Shown: positions 1-9,024 of the stretch, piece by piece
How the letters are laid out: every line of letters begins with the position of its first letter
Numbering within the stretch: position 1 is the first letter of the stretch
Source of the DNA: Comamonadaceae bacterium G21597-S1
GTDB lineage: Bacteria; Pseudomonadota; Gammaproteobacteria; Burkholderiales; Burkholderiaceae_C
Direction: 5' to 3'
NCBI GenBank assembly: GCA_027214345.1
Contig: JAPWHR010000004.1
Coordinates: 256,001-320,000 of the forward strand
Length of the DNA: 64,000 bases
Made by a program: the position numbers and the translations under genes
The notes under the pieces: generated by a model
The model's input: the letters and a program-made list of their open reading frames with translations, nothing else
Told to the model about the DNA's origin: nothing
Database searches by the model: none

Positions 1-3000
1 TGTCCGGCGGCGAGGCGCAGCGACTCAAGCTGGCCGGTTTCCTGGCGCAGGCTGCGCGCGACGGCAGTTCGAGCCGCCAGCCGGTGGCGCGCAACGGCAG
101 CCTGTTCATGTTCGACGAGCCCACCACCGGACTGCATTTCGACGACATCGCCAAGCTGATGCGGGCACTGCGCAAGCTGCTCGACGCCGGGCATTCGCTG
201 CTGGTGATCGAGCACAACCTCGATGTGATCCGGGCCAGTGACTGGCTGCTCGACCTCGGGCCCGAAGGGGGAGACGCCGGCGGCGAAGTGGTGGCCGTCG
301 GAACGCCGAACGACCTGCGGCAACACCCGCGATCGCACACCGGCAAGGCGCTGCGCGACTATGACGCCAGCGTGGGCCTGGGCGCGCATGCCGCACAGGA
401 GGCGCAGGCGGTGATCGCGCGCGCTGGAACCCATGCCCGGCCCGGCGCAAGGGCGGTGGTCGACGCGATCCAGATCGTCAATGCCAAGGAGCACAACCTC
501 AAGTCCTTGTCGGTCGACATTCCGCGCGACCGCTTCAACGTGATCACCGGCGTCAGCGGCTCGGGCAAGTCGACGCTGGCGTTCGACATCCTGTTCAACG
601 AAGGCCAGCGCCGCTACCTGGAGTCGCTCAACGCCTATGCGCGCAGCATCGTGCAGCCGGCGGGACGCCCCGAGGTCGACGCGGTGTACGGCATTCCGCC
701 GACGGTGGCGATCGAGCAGCGCCTGTCGCGTGGCGGTCGCAAGTCGACCGTGGGCACCGCGACCGAGGTCTGGCATTTCCTGCGCCTGCTGTACGTCAAG
801 CTCGGCGTACAGCACTGCATCCACGACGGCGCGGCGGTCGCGCCGCAGACGCCGGACAGCATCGCCGCGCAGCTGATGCGCCAGTTCCGCGGGCAGCATG
901 TCGGCCTGCTGGCGCCGCTGGTGGTCAACCGCAAGGGCGTCTATACCGAGCTGGCCGACTGGGCGCGTCCGAGGGGCTTCACGCATCTGCGGGTCGACGG
1001 GCAGTTCCTGCCGACCACCGGCTTCCCGCGCATCGACCGCTTCAAGGAACACACCATCGAATTGCCGGTCGTCAGCCTGGACGTGTCGGCTGACAACGAG
1101 GCCTTGCTGCGCGAGATGCTGGCGCGCGCGCTCGAACACGGCAAGGGTGTCGTGCATGTGCTCGGCGACATGGCTGGACTGCGCGAGGCGATGCTGGCCG
1201 GCACCGCCACCGATGCGATCGGCAGCTTGCAGGTGTTTTCCACCAAGCGTGCCTGCCCGGTGTGCAGCACCAGCTACGCCGAACTCGATCCGCGGCTGTT
1301 CTCCTACAACAGCAAGCACGGCTGGTGCCCGGAGTGTGTGGGCACCGGCGTGCGCCTGACGCGCGAGCAGCGCAAGGCGCTGGACGATTCAGCCAGAGAC
1401 GACAAGGAATCAGGGCGCGAGCAGACCTTTGGCGAGGTCGAACTGGACGACGTGGCCGACGATGCCTGTCCGGCCTGCCAGGGAACGCGGCTGAACCCGA
1501 CGGCACGCGCGGTGCGTTTCGGCGCGCAAGGCACGACCCATGCCGGCATCGGCATCACCGAACTGGCGCGCATGAGCGTGACCGAGATCCGGCGCTGGGT
1601 CGAGGCGATGCAGGCCGACCAGCGGCTCAGCCCGCGCGAGAACGACATCGCGCGCGACCTGGTGCCGGAGATCCGCAGCCGGCTGCTGTTCCTCGAGGAG
1701 GTCGGCCTGGGTTATCTGACACTGGACCGCGGCGCGCCCACGCTCAGCGGCGGCGAAGCGCAGCGCATCCGGCTCGCGGCGCAGCTGGGCAGCAACCTGC
1801 AAGGCGTGTGCTACGTGCTCGACGAGCCGACCATCGGCCTGCATGCGCGTGACAACCAGATCCTGCTGGCGGCGCTCAAGAGCCTGAGCGACAAGGGCAA
1901 TACGTTGGTCGTTGTCGAGCATGACGAAGACACGATCCGGCACGCCGACCACGTGATCGACATCGGACCGGGCGCGGGCAAACGCGGCGGCACGCTGGTG
2001 GTCGAGGGCGACGTGGCCACCGTGATGGCGTCGCAGGCTTCGCAGACCGGGCGCTACCTGCTGCATGCGATGCGCCATCCGGTCAAGCCGCGACGCCCGG
2101 TGGTACGCGACGATGCGTCGATGCCCTGGATGCAGCTGCGCAACGCCCGTCTGCACAACCTGCGCGGCGTGGACCTCGACGTGCCGCTGTCGCGCCTGGT
2201 CGCGATCACCGGTGTCAGCGGTTCGGGCAAGTCGACGCTGGCGCGGGACGTGTTGCTGGCCAATGTGCAGCGGGCCGTGGCCCGCAACAGCACGCGCGCC
2301 GGGCGCGAGGCCCTGGCCGGCGGCGAGGCGATCGCATGGACCGGTTGTGACGGCGTCGACGGCTACGCGGTGGTGGACCGTGTGCTCGAGGTCGACCAGA
2401 CGCCGATCGGCAAGACGCCGCGCAGCTGTCCGGCGACCTACATCGGTTTCTGGGACATCATCCGCAAGCTGTTCGCCGACACGCTGGAGGCCCGGGCCCG
2501 CGGATACGCGGCGAACCGGTTCAGCTTCAATACCGGCGAGGGGCGCTGCCCGTCGTGCGAAGGGCAGGGCATCCGAACCGTGGCGATGAGTTTCCTGCCC
2601 GACGTGAAGGTCCTGTGCGAGACTTGCCGCGGCACCCGGTTCAATCCGGAGACGCTGGCCGTGACCTGGCGCGGCAAGAACATCGGCGACGTATTGCAGA
2701 TGGAGGTGGACGAGGCGGTGGAGTTCTTCGCCGCCATGCCGTCGATCAGCCATCCGCTGCAACTGCTCAAGGACGTCGGACTGGGATACCTGACGCTGGG
2801 CCAGCCGTCGCCCACGCTCAGCGGCGGCGAGGCGCAGCGCATCAAGCTGGTGACCGAGCTGTCCAAGGTGCGCGACGACATCACGCGCCGGGGCCAGAAG
2901 GCGCCGCATACGCTGTATGTGCTGGACGAACCCACGGTCGGCCTGCACATGGCCGATGTCGAGAAATTGATCCGCGTGTTGCACCGGCTGGTCGACGGGG

Positions 3001-3182
3001 GCCACAGCGTCATCGTCATCGAACACGACCTGGACGTGATCGCCGAGGCGGACTGGGTCATCGACCTGGGGCCGGACGGCGGCGACGCCGGCGGCAACGT
3101 CGTGGCGCAGGCGACACCGGAGGCGGTCGTCGAACAAGGCTCGCATACCGGCAAGGCGCTGGCGCCGGTGCTGGCGCGATGA
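1..3182 (+). CDS. uvrA: UvrA-family excinuclease ATPase, tandem-fused double form (5' partial)
   Basis: The reading frame is already open at base 3, so the gene enters from upstream. The first residues are an ABC signature ([10 protein letters not shown]) and a Walker B/D-loop ([12 protein letters not shown]), i.e. the end of one UvrA unit. After a linker, a complete second UvrA unit begins near residue 150: Walker [14 protein letters not shown], a zinc module starting [12 protein letters not shown], signature [22 protein letters not shown]. Its second half has Walker [14 protein letters not shown], zinc cysteines [19 protein letters not shown] and DEPTVGLH. UvrA is the DNA-damage-recognition ATPase of nucleotide excision repair. 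A fused double protein would be about twice the usual ~940 residues. Such long UvrA forms are known in beta- and gammaproteobacteria and usually coexist with a normal uvrA, so the repair role of this paralogue is uncertain. No interrupting stop is seen. Confidence 0.92.
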   Translation, partial: SGGEAQRLKLAGFLAQAARDGSSSRQPVARNGSLFMFDEPTTGLHFDDIAKLMRALRKLLDAGHSLLVIEHNLDVIRASDWLLDLGPEGGDAGGEVVAVGTPNDLRQHPRSHTGKALRDYDASVGLGAHAAQEAQAVIARAGTHARPGARAVVDAIQIVNAKEHNLKSLSVDIPRDRFNVITGVSGSGKSTLAFDILFNEGQRRYLESLNAYARSIVQPAGRPEVDAVYGIPPTVAIEQRLSRGGRKSTVGTATEVWHFLRLLYVKLGVQHCIHDGAAVAPQTPDSIAAQLMRQFRGQHVGLLAPLVVNRKGVYTELADWARPRGFTHLRVDGQFLPTTGFPRIDRFKEHTIELPVVSLDVSADNEALLREMLARALEHGKGVVHVLGDMAGLREAMLAGTATDAIGSLQVFSTKRACPVCSTSYAELDPRLFSYNSKHGWCPECVGTGVRLTREQRKALDDSARDDKESGREQTFGEVELDDVADDACPACQGTRLNPTARAVRFGAQGTTHAGIGITELARMSVTEIRRWVEAMQADQRLSPRENDIARDLVPEIRSRLLFLEEVGLGYLTLDRGAPTLSGGEAQRIRLAAQLGSNLQGVCYVLDEPTIGLHARDNQILLAALKSLSDKGNTLVVVEHDEDTIRHADHVIDIGPGAGKRGGTLVVEGDVATVMASQASQTGRYLLHAMRHPVKPRRPVVRDDASMPWMQLRNARLHNLRGVDLDVPLSRLVAITGVSGSGKSTLARDVLLANVQRAVARNSTRAGREALAGGEAIAWTGCDGVDGYAVVDRVLEVDQTPIGKTPRSCPATYIGFWDIIRKLFADTLEARARGYAANRFSFNTGEGRCPSCEGQGIRTVAMSFLPDVKVLCETCRGTRFNPETLAVTWRGKNIGDVLQMEVDEAVEFFAAMPSISHPLQLLKDVGLGYLTLGQPSPTLSGGEAQRIKLVTELSKVRDDITRRGQKAPHTLYVLDEPTVGLHMADVEKLIRVLHRLVDGGHSVIVIEHDLDVIAEADWVIDLGPDGGDAGGNVVAQATPEAVVEQGSHTGKALAPVLAR

Positions 3183-3204
3183 GCCGCAACCACAGGCCTG
3201 TCCG

Positions 3205-4251
3205 ATGATCACGTTCTTCAACCACAAGCATGTGTTGCATCAGGGCCGGCAGGAGATGTTCCGTGGCCAGATGGTGCCCTGTTTCGAGCTCGCGGCCCGT
3301 GCCGATCATGTATTGTCGGAGCTGACCGGCCGCAAGCTGGGGCCGGTGCAGGCACCGCCGGCATTCGACGACGCGGTGCTGGAGCGGATCCACACGCCCG
3401 AATACCTGCACTTCCTGCGCCATGCCTGGGCCGATTGGGTGGCGCTTGATCCCGCCAACGTGGACCGGGACGCCTTGCCCTCGGTCTGGCCCAACCATGG
3501 GCTGCGCAAGGATCGCGTGCCGACCAACTTTGCGGCTCGCATGGGGCTGTATGCGTTCGACACCGGATCGCCCTTGACCAGCGGTACCTGGGAGGCCGCG
3601 CGCGAGGGCGCCGGCTGTGCGCTGGCGGCGGCGCGCAACGTGGCCGAAGGTGCGCGCGCTGCATTCGCGCTGAGCCGTCCGCCCGGGCATCATGCCGGGG
3701 CCGATTTCTTTGGCGGATACTGCTTCCTGAACAACGCCGCGCTGGCGGCGCAGGCCTTGCGTGACCACGGGCTCGAGAGGGTCGCCGTGCTCGATGTCGA
3801 CTACCACCATGGCAACGGCACCCAGGCCATCTTCTACGAGCGGGCGGACGTGCTGGTGACCAGCATCCACGGCGATCCCCAGACCGAATATCCGTTCTTC
3901 CTGGGGCATTCCGACGAGACCGGCCTCGGGGCGGGGGCAGGCTACAACTTCAACATGCCGCTACCCCGGGGCAGTGGTTTTGACGTCTGGCGCGAGGCCC
4001 TGCGGTTCATGTTGCGGCGGGTTGCGGATTACCGCCCGCAGGCGCTGGTCGTGTCGCTGGGGCTGGACTCGTTCGAGGGTGATCCGATTTCCGGCTTCCG
4101 GCTCAGGAGTCCCGACTATTTCACCGTCGGAGGCGATATCGCCCGGGCCGGCTTGCCGACCGTGTTCGTGTTCGAGGGCGGTTATGCGGTTGCCCAGCTG
4201 GGCATGAACGCCGTCAACGTACTCGAAGGGTTCGAGCGACGGGCGGCGTGA
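3205..4251 (+). CDS. Histone deacetylase / acetylpolyamine amidohydrolase family protein
   Basis: 348 residues, the usual size for bacterial class II HDAC-like zinc amidohydrolases. The active-site signatures are present in order: SRPPGHHAGADF (catalytic His-His, near residue 155), DVDYHHGNGTQ (zinc Asp and His, near residue 198), SLGLDSFEGDP (second zinc Asp, near residue 285) and the closing EGGY. The enzyme should hydrolyse N-acetyl amides on polyamines or lysine side chains in the cytoplasm; which substrate cannot be read from sequence. It starts 22 bases after the uvrA stop on the same strand and may be co-transcribed. The ATG at 3205 is chosen because the N-terminus MITFFNHKHVLHQG matches the family start. 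Confidence 0.87.
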   Translation: MITFFNHKHVLHQGRQEMFRGQMVPCFELAARADHVLSELTGRKLGPVQAPPAFDDAVLERIHTPEYLHFLRHAWADWVALDPANVDRDALPSVWPNHGLRKDRVPTNFAARMGLYAFDTGSPLTSGTWEAAREGAGCALAAARNVAEGARAAFALSRPPGHHAGADFFGGYCFLNNAALAAQALRDHGLERVAVLDVDYHHGNGTQAIFYERADVLVTSIHGDPQTEYPFFLGHSDETGLGAGAGYNFNMPLPRGSGFDVWREALRFMLRRVADYRPQALVVSLGLDSFEGDPISGFRLRSPDYFTVGGDIARAGLPTVFVFEGGYAVAQLGMNAVNVLEGFERRAA

Positions 4252-4312
4252 TGGCGCCGGCACGGCGTCTCGGTCCTTCGCGCCGGCGACATGTGTATGC
4301 TCTGGGCCACTC

Positions 4313-5647
4313 ATGTTGAGGAAATACTTCGCCCCGCTTGTCAGGAACCGTTTCGGCTTCCCGCTGATCCTGGCGGGCGCGCTGGTGATTCTGGTCGTCA
4401 ACGAGGCAACCTACCGGATGGCCCTGGGTACGCTCGATTGGGGCATCCAGCTGACCGATGCCCGCATCGCCGCCGGCCGTTCGCTGCAACTGCTCACCGA
4501 TGCGGAAACGGCACAACGCGGCTACCTGCTGACCGACAACAAGGCCTATCTGGAGCGCTACCACCAAGCGGTCGCCCAGTTGCCGGCCGTGCTCGATCCC
4601 ACGTTGGAGTTCCTGCGTGCGCGCGAGGGCGCCGCGCAACAGGACGCCGATCGCCTGAAGCTGACGGTGGCGCAGCGCCTGGCTGAACTCTCGGAGGCGG
4701 TCGCATTGAAGAACGGGGGGCAGCCGGAGGCGGCGATCGCCGTGGTGGAGTCCGGTGCCGGCAAGAGCCGGATGGACGCGATCCGCGTATCGTTCGAGAC
4801 GGCGCTGGACAACGCCGCGCACATGCAAAGCGGCGCGCGCATCTCCCTGTACCAGTCGCTGTTCGTGAACCGCATCGCGGTGATGAGCCTGACCTTCCTG
4901 GCCGTGCTCGGCCTGTATCTGTTCCTCAAGCAGCTGCGCGAGCAATCGCGCGAACGCAAGCAATACGCCGAGCAGCTCGAACGCGAGGTCGAGTCCCAGA
5001 CCGACGACCTGCGTGCCTTGGCGACCTACGTGATGTCGGTGCGCGAGGACGAACGCCAGCGCCTGGCGCGCGAACTGCATGACGAGCTCGGCGGCCTGCT
5101 CACGGCGGCAAAACTCGACCTGGCCCGCATGCGCCGGGGTGGCGCCTTGCCGACGGACCTCGCCGAGCGGATACAGAAGGTCAACGACAGGCTGAATGAA
5201 GGAATCTCGCTCAAACGGCGCATCATCGAGGACCTGCGTCCGTCCGCGCTCGATCAGCTCGGGTTGACCGCCAGCCTGCGGGCCTTGTGCCAGGATGCGG
5301 CGGAAGGGCTGGGCATCGAGGTCGAACAGGCGCTGCAGGAGGTCGATCTGGCGCCCGATGTCAACCTGACGCTGTACCGCCTGGTGCAGGAGTCGTTGAC
5401 CAACATCCGCAAGTACGCGCAAGCGCGCCGGGTCGTGGTCCGCCTGGAGCAGCCGCGGCAGGGCGCGGTGCAGGTATCGGTCCAGGACGACGGCGTCGGC
5501 TTCAATGTGCGCTCGGCGTCGGTCGGCCGCCACGGCCTGGCGGGCATGCGGTACCGCGTCGAGGCCCACGGCGGCAGCATGCAGATCAACTCCAGCCCCG
5601 GCAAGGGCACGATGGTCAGTGCGTTTCTTCCGTCGGCGTCGACGTGA
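4313..5647 (+). CDS. CHASE3-domain sensor histidine kinase (NarL/HisKA_3 type)
   Basis: 444 residues. A membrane segment at about residues 15-35 is followed by a periplasmic CHASE3-like region with the family pattern TDAETAQRGYLLTD, then a second membrane segment (about 185-205) and a coiled coil. The HisKA_3 box ARELHDELGGLL carries the phosphoacceptor His. The C-terminal ATPase domain has an N-box (LVQESLTNIRKYAQA) and a G-box (DDGVGF). It would sense an envelope signal and phosphorylate a LuxR-type response regulator. No response regulator lies beside it, so it is an orphan in this window. The downstream gene is convergent, separated by 8 bases. Confidence 0.9.
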   Translation: MLRKYFAPLVRNRFGFPLILAGALVILVVNEATYRMALGTLDWGIQLTDARIAAGRSLQLLTDAETAQRGYLLTDNKAYLERYHQAVAQLPAVLDPTLEFLRAREGAAQQDADRLKLTVAQRLAELSEAVALKNGGQPEAAIAVVESGAGKSRMDAIRVSFETALDNAAHMQSGARISLYQSLFVNRIAVMSLTFLAVLGLYLFLKQLREQSRERKQYAEQLEREVESQTDDLRALATYVMSVREDERQRLARELHDELGGLLTAAKLDLARMRRGGALPTDLAERIQKVNDRLNEGISLKRRIIEDLRPSALDQLGLTASLRALCQDAAEGLGIEVEQALQEVDLAPDVNLTLYRLVQESLTNIRKYAQARRVVVRLEQPRQGAVQVSVQDDGVGFNVRSASVGRHGLAGMRYRVEAHGGSMQINSSPGKGTMVSAFLPSAST

Positions 5648-5655
5648 GGCTGGCG

Positions 5656-6054
5656 CTACAACAGATCGCAGCGGCCCAGCAAGGCCCGAAGCGTGTCGGG
5701 CAGTCGGCCGTCGGATTGCGACTTCGCGACCTCGGTCATCGTGTCCAGCACGTCGGGCGTGGCCCATCCGGCCTTCCATCCGGCCAGGGGCCAAGGGCGA
5801 TGGTCCGTTTCGATGTCCTGCATGGCCAGCAGCATGGGTTCGGCCATGCGCGCGTCGGAGCGAAGCTGCAATACCACCGCGTCGACGGCATCACGCACGC
5901 CAACCAGCAGGTGGGCGACCCGCTCGCCGTCCGATATGATGGCGCCGTCGATGCCGGCGGCCCCCCTGAGCGCGCGGGTCTCCTGGAACAGTTTGCCGAT
6001 GGCAACTGCGTCGATGCGCAGCGCACACACGCACAGGATGGTACGGATGATCAT
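5656..6054 (-). CDS. Degenerate BLUF-like domain protein
   Basis: 132 residues starting at ATG 6054; longer open frame upstream has no family-like sequence. The order of elements resembles BLUF blue-light sensors: an N-terminal strand, a helix, GIDGAIISDGERVAHLLVG (compare G-x-T-G-x-L-x-x-x-G-x-F-x-Q-x-L-E-G), a helix with RDAVDAVVLQL, and a D-x-R element. The Asn after the first helix and the Gln that contact flavin in true BLUF proteins are not apparent, so flavin photochemistry is doubtful. The gene is divergent from the Crp/Fnr regulator with 130 bases between starts. An alternative is a small conserved protein of unknown function that merely shares the ferredoxin-like fold. Confidence 0.5.
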   Translation of the reverse strand: MIIRTILCVCALRIDAVAIGKLFQETRALRGAAGIDGAIISDGERVAHLLVGVRDAVDAVVLQLRSDARMAEPMLLAMQDIETDHRPWPLAGWKAGWATPDVLDTMTEVAKSQSDGRLPDTLRALLGRCDLL

Positions 6055-6184
6055 GATGGGGTTTCGAGTGGCTGGTGCCGTGGCTGACATGGCCCGATTG
6101 TTCGCGCGGACGCAGCTGGCTGCAGCCTCATTTGACGTACGTTGCACCATGGTCCCGCGCCTGGGCTGAGCCAGGGAGCCCCGC

Positions 6185-6922
6185 TTGTCGACGGTTCGCT
6201 GTTCCGAATGCCCGCTGCGAGACGTGGCGATGTTCGCGCCCATCGCCGATGCCCACCGTTCCATGGTCGAGGCCCTGCGACTGCCGCAGCAACACAAGCC
6301 GGCCGGCACCACCCTGATTGCCGAGGGGCAGGACGAGGCACCCCTGTTCACGCTGTTCTCAGGCTGGGCCTACCGATTCAAGACGCTGCGGGACGGACGC
6401 CGCCAAGTGCTGAACTTCCTGTTGCCAGGGGATTTTGTCGGTTTGCAGGAGAAGGTGGCCGACGCCTCGTTGCACGGGGTCGAAGCGCTGACCGATGTCT
6501 GGTTGTGCCCGTTCCGGCGCGACGCCGTGTGGCAGATTCATCGCGAAGCGCCGGAACTGGGCTATTCGATCACCTGGTTGGCGGCACACGAAGAAGCCCT
6601 GCTCGACGAGAACCTGGTGTCGGTGGGCCGTCGCAGTGCGGCGGAGCGGATCGCAACCCTGTTGCTGGTGCTGTACAAGCGCGCCGCGGCCCTGCTCGAT
6701 CCAGCGCCGCGGGAGGGCATCGTGTTTCCACTGACCCAGCAGCTGATCGCCGATGCCATGGGGCTGTCGCTGGCGCATACCCACCGGACCTTGCGTCTGC
6801 TCGAGCGGGCCGGACTACACCGCATTCGCGACGGCCGCCTGCAGATCGTCAACCCGAAGGCGCTGGAGCGGCTGGCCGATGTCTGGGACGACGGCCGCCC
6901 CGCGATTCGCCCGCTGGTGTAG
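6185..6922 (+). CDS. Crp/Fnr-family transcriptional regulator
   Basis: 245 residues from a TTG start at 6185. This start is preferred because it includes the N-terminal Cys motif RCSECPLRD common in FNR/FixK relatives; the next in-frame ATG is at 6229. A cyclic-nucleotide-binding fold spans about residues 30-130 (GRRQVLNFLLPGDFVG), followed by a dimer helix and a C-terminal winged helix (LTQQLIADAMGLSLAHTHRTLRLLERAGL). Only two N-terminal cysteines are visible, so a canonical FNR 4Fe-4S cluster (four Cys) is unlikely. It probably acts as a DNA-binding activator or repressor of unknown signal. Its divergent partner is the BLUF-like gene, which it may control. Confidence 0.85.
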   Translation: MSTVRCSECPLRDVAMFAPIADAHRSMVEALRLPQQHKPAGTTLIAEGQDEAPLFTLFSGWAYRFKTLRDGRRQVLNFLLPGDFVGLQEKVADASLHGVEALTDVWLCPFRRDAVWQIHREAPELGYSITWLAAHEEALLDENLVSVGRRSAAERIATLLLVLYKRAAALLDPAPREGIVFPLTQQLIADAMGLSLAHTHRTLRLLERAGLHRIRDGRLQIVNPKALERLADVWDDGRPAIRPLV

Positions 6923-6964
6923 CCCTGGTGCTGCCGTGCGCGCCGCAGTCGCCGGGCGGCTGCG

Positions 6965-8158
6965 TCAGCGCACGGGCAGCGGCCGGACCCGGCGGGTTCG
7001 CCACAGACCCAGGCAACCCAGGCCGGCGACGATGGCCAGCAATGCCGAGAAACCGGCGACCGGGGACCATTGCAGCAGGAATCCCGACGCGGCGGAAGCA
7101 GCCATGCTGCCGAATGTGTAGGTAAGCACTAACACGGCCGTGCTGTTGACCAGGGTCACGCCCGTTTCGCGTGCGCCGATGTCGATCATGGCCAAGGTGT
7201 AGAGGCTGCCGCCGGCGCCACCCCAGAGGAACACGACCGGCCAAGCCAGCCAGCCGATCTGCGCCACCATGGGCAGTGCGATGGTGGCCGCCAGCGTGAC
7301 GCCCGCCAGGACCAGCATGCATTGCCTGCGGCCGGCGGCCTGGTCGGCGAAGCGGTCCGCCACCAGCCCGACCGGAAACATCATCAGGGCACTGCCCAGG
7401 CCGCTGGCGGCGACCAGCAAGGCAGCGGACGCGGCGGTCAGCCCGAGCGCCAACCCGTACAGCGGCAGGATGGAAGTCACGCCGCTTTCGAAGAAACCGC
7501 CGATGAATCCGGCCATCATGATGACCGGGTGTTGCACCAGCGCATGCCAGACGCCGCGGATGCCGACAGGAGAGGTCCTGGCGTCGGCGGCGGGCGGCAT
7601 CTCCGGCACCAGGAAGGTCCAGAGCAGCCCGGCGAAGATGAACCCGATCGCCACCCACAACGCGGTGATGCTGGTCGGTCCGACCCAGACCAGTATCGCC
7701 GGGCCGATGACGAAGGTGGTGCCGACCATGGTCTCGAACAGGCCGACATATCGACCGCGCTGACCCGGCGGAGCGAATTCGGCCACCACCGCCTCGGCCA
7801 GCACCCAGCGCAGGCCGGACGCCGCGCCGGCCAGCAGTTCGAGCATGAACCACAAGGCCAGGTCGTCCGTGAGCGCGAATCCCAGCGACGCCAGGGCGGG
7901 AACAGCAGCCGCCAGCCACAGGGCCGGGCGGCGTCCCAACTGCTGTGCAACCCAGGAACTGAACGGCGTGAACAGAAAGATGCCGGCCCAGCCGCAGGCC
8001 GCGAACAGGCCGGCGACAGTGCTGGAGACGTCGGCGCCCTTGAGCCGCAATAGCAGCAGCGGCAGCAGCATGAAATAACCGATCAGCTCCAGGAAGGTGG
8101 AGCCAAAGATGGCGGCCAGGCCGAGGCGGGCGTGGGGCAGGGGCTGGCGCGACGTCAC
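6965..8158 (-). CDS. Major facilitator superfamily transporter
   Basis: 397 residues with about twelve hydrophobic segments and the MFS loop-2 style motif (GWAGIFLFTPFSSWVAQQLGRRPAL, here listed in two overlapping parts: FTPFSSWVAQQ and QQLGRRPAL). It is an inner-membrane secondary transporter; the substrate is not predictable. It lies 14 bases downstream of the HAD phosphatase on the minus strand and completes a prfC-HAD-MFS run. The Crp/Fnr gene converges on it, with 42 bases between stops. Confidence 0.85.
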   Translation of the reverse strand: MTSRQPLPHARLGLAAIFGSTFLELIGYFMLLPLLLLRLKGADVSSTVAGLFAACGWAGIFLFTPFSSWVAQQLGRRPALWLAAAVPALASLGFALTDDLALWFMLELLAGAASGLRWVLAEAVVAEFAPPGQRGRYVGLFETMVGTTFVIGPAILVWVGPTSITALWVAIGFIFAGLLWTFLVPEMPPAADARTSPVGIRGVWHALVQHPVIMMAGFIGGFFESGVTSILPLYGLALGLTAASAALLVAASGLGSALMMFPVGLVADRFADQAAGRRQCMLVLAGVTLAATIALPMVAQIGWLAWPVVFLWGGAGGSLYTLAMIDIGARETGVTLVNSTAVLVLTYTFGSMAASAASGFLLQWSPVAGFSALLAIVAGLGCLGLWRTRRVRPLPVR

Positions 8159-8172
8159 GGTGTGGTCCCGCT

Positions 8173-9024
8173 TCAGGCTGGACGGTGGCTCGCCGTGCGC
8201 GGCTCCAGCAACAGCGTGGCCATTTCGCCAAATCCGGCGCCGCGCTCGTAACGGCTCACATAATGCGGCAAATGGGTCAAATCAGACAGGAACCGGCGAA
8301 TATTGGCGACGCCGACACTGTTGGAGAAAGCCTCGAACATGAGCTGGTCGTTCGTGGAGTCGCCGACATAGACCCACCGGTGGCGTTCGGCGTCAAGATC
8401 CCGTCCATACAGTTCGCGCACGATCCAGCGCGCACCTTCGAGCTTGTTGTGCCCGCCATACCAGGCATTGACATGGATGCTGCTGACGGTGGCCGACATG
8501 CCTTCGGACTGCATGATGCTCACCACCCGCGCGATATCGGATGCGGACAGGTGGGCGAATTCGCTGTGATCGATGGCGATATCGGTCTCCCGGCCCGCCG
8601 AGTCCTGGGCCAGCGTGCTGCCGGGCACTTCGCGCAACACCCGCTGCGCGACCTGCTGCATGCGGGCGAAGTTGGCGCGGCGGGTGGCTTCGTCCTGCTG
8701 GTACAGGCGGCGTACCCCGACCGGGACTTGGCCATGTGGCGAATGCGCCATGTCGCGTACCAGCGCAACCGAGCCGTTTTCCGGCACGATGGCGTCGACC
8801 GGCCAGCTGCGGGCGAACGGCAGGCTCCAGCCCACCGGGCGCCCGGTGATCGCGATCACATGCAAGCCGGCGTCCTTCAGGCGGCCCAGGGCTGCCAAGG
8901 CTTCGTCTGTAATTGCGCCATCAGTCGTCAACGTGTCGTCAATATCAGTGAAAACACCGAAGATCTGGCGCCTGTCGGCTTCAGGCCACTGTTCGAGCGG
9001 TTGCATGGCCTTGTCGTCGGTCAT
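8173..9024 (-). CDS. HAD-superfamily (IIB, Cof-like) phosphatase
   Basis: 283 residues. HAD motif I is FTDIDDTLT (nucleophile Asp and +2 Asp), motif II AITGRP, and motif IV YVGDSTNDQLMFEAF. The cap placement resembles subclass IIB sugar-phosphate phosphatases of the mannosyl-3-phosphoglycerate/sucrose-phosphate phosphatase type. It should dephosphorylate a small sugar phosphate in the cytoplasm. Its ATG overlaps the prfC stop in an ATGA arrangement, implying translational coupling. Confidence 0.82.
   Translation of the reverse strand: MTDDKAMQPLEQWPEADRRQIFGVFTDIDDTLTTDGAITDEALAALGRLKDAGLHVIAITGRPVGWSLPFARSWPVDAIVPENGSVALVRDMAHSPHGQVPVGVRRLYQQDEATRRANFARMQQVAQRVLREVPGSTLAQDSAGRETDIAIDHSEFAHLSASDIARVVSIMQSEGMSATVSSIHVNAWYGGHNKLEGARWIVRELYGRDLDAERHRWVYVGDSTNDQLMFEAFSNSVGVANIRRFLSDLTHLPHYVSRYERGAGFGEMATLLLEPRTASHRPA

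Noticed and set aside
1410-3227. Long minus-strand open frame of about 600 codons opposite uvrA
   Set aside because: Shadow of the GC-rich uvrA gene; no family motifs, arginine/histidine-rich composition.
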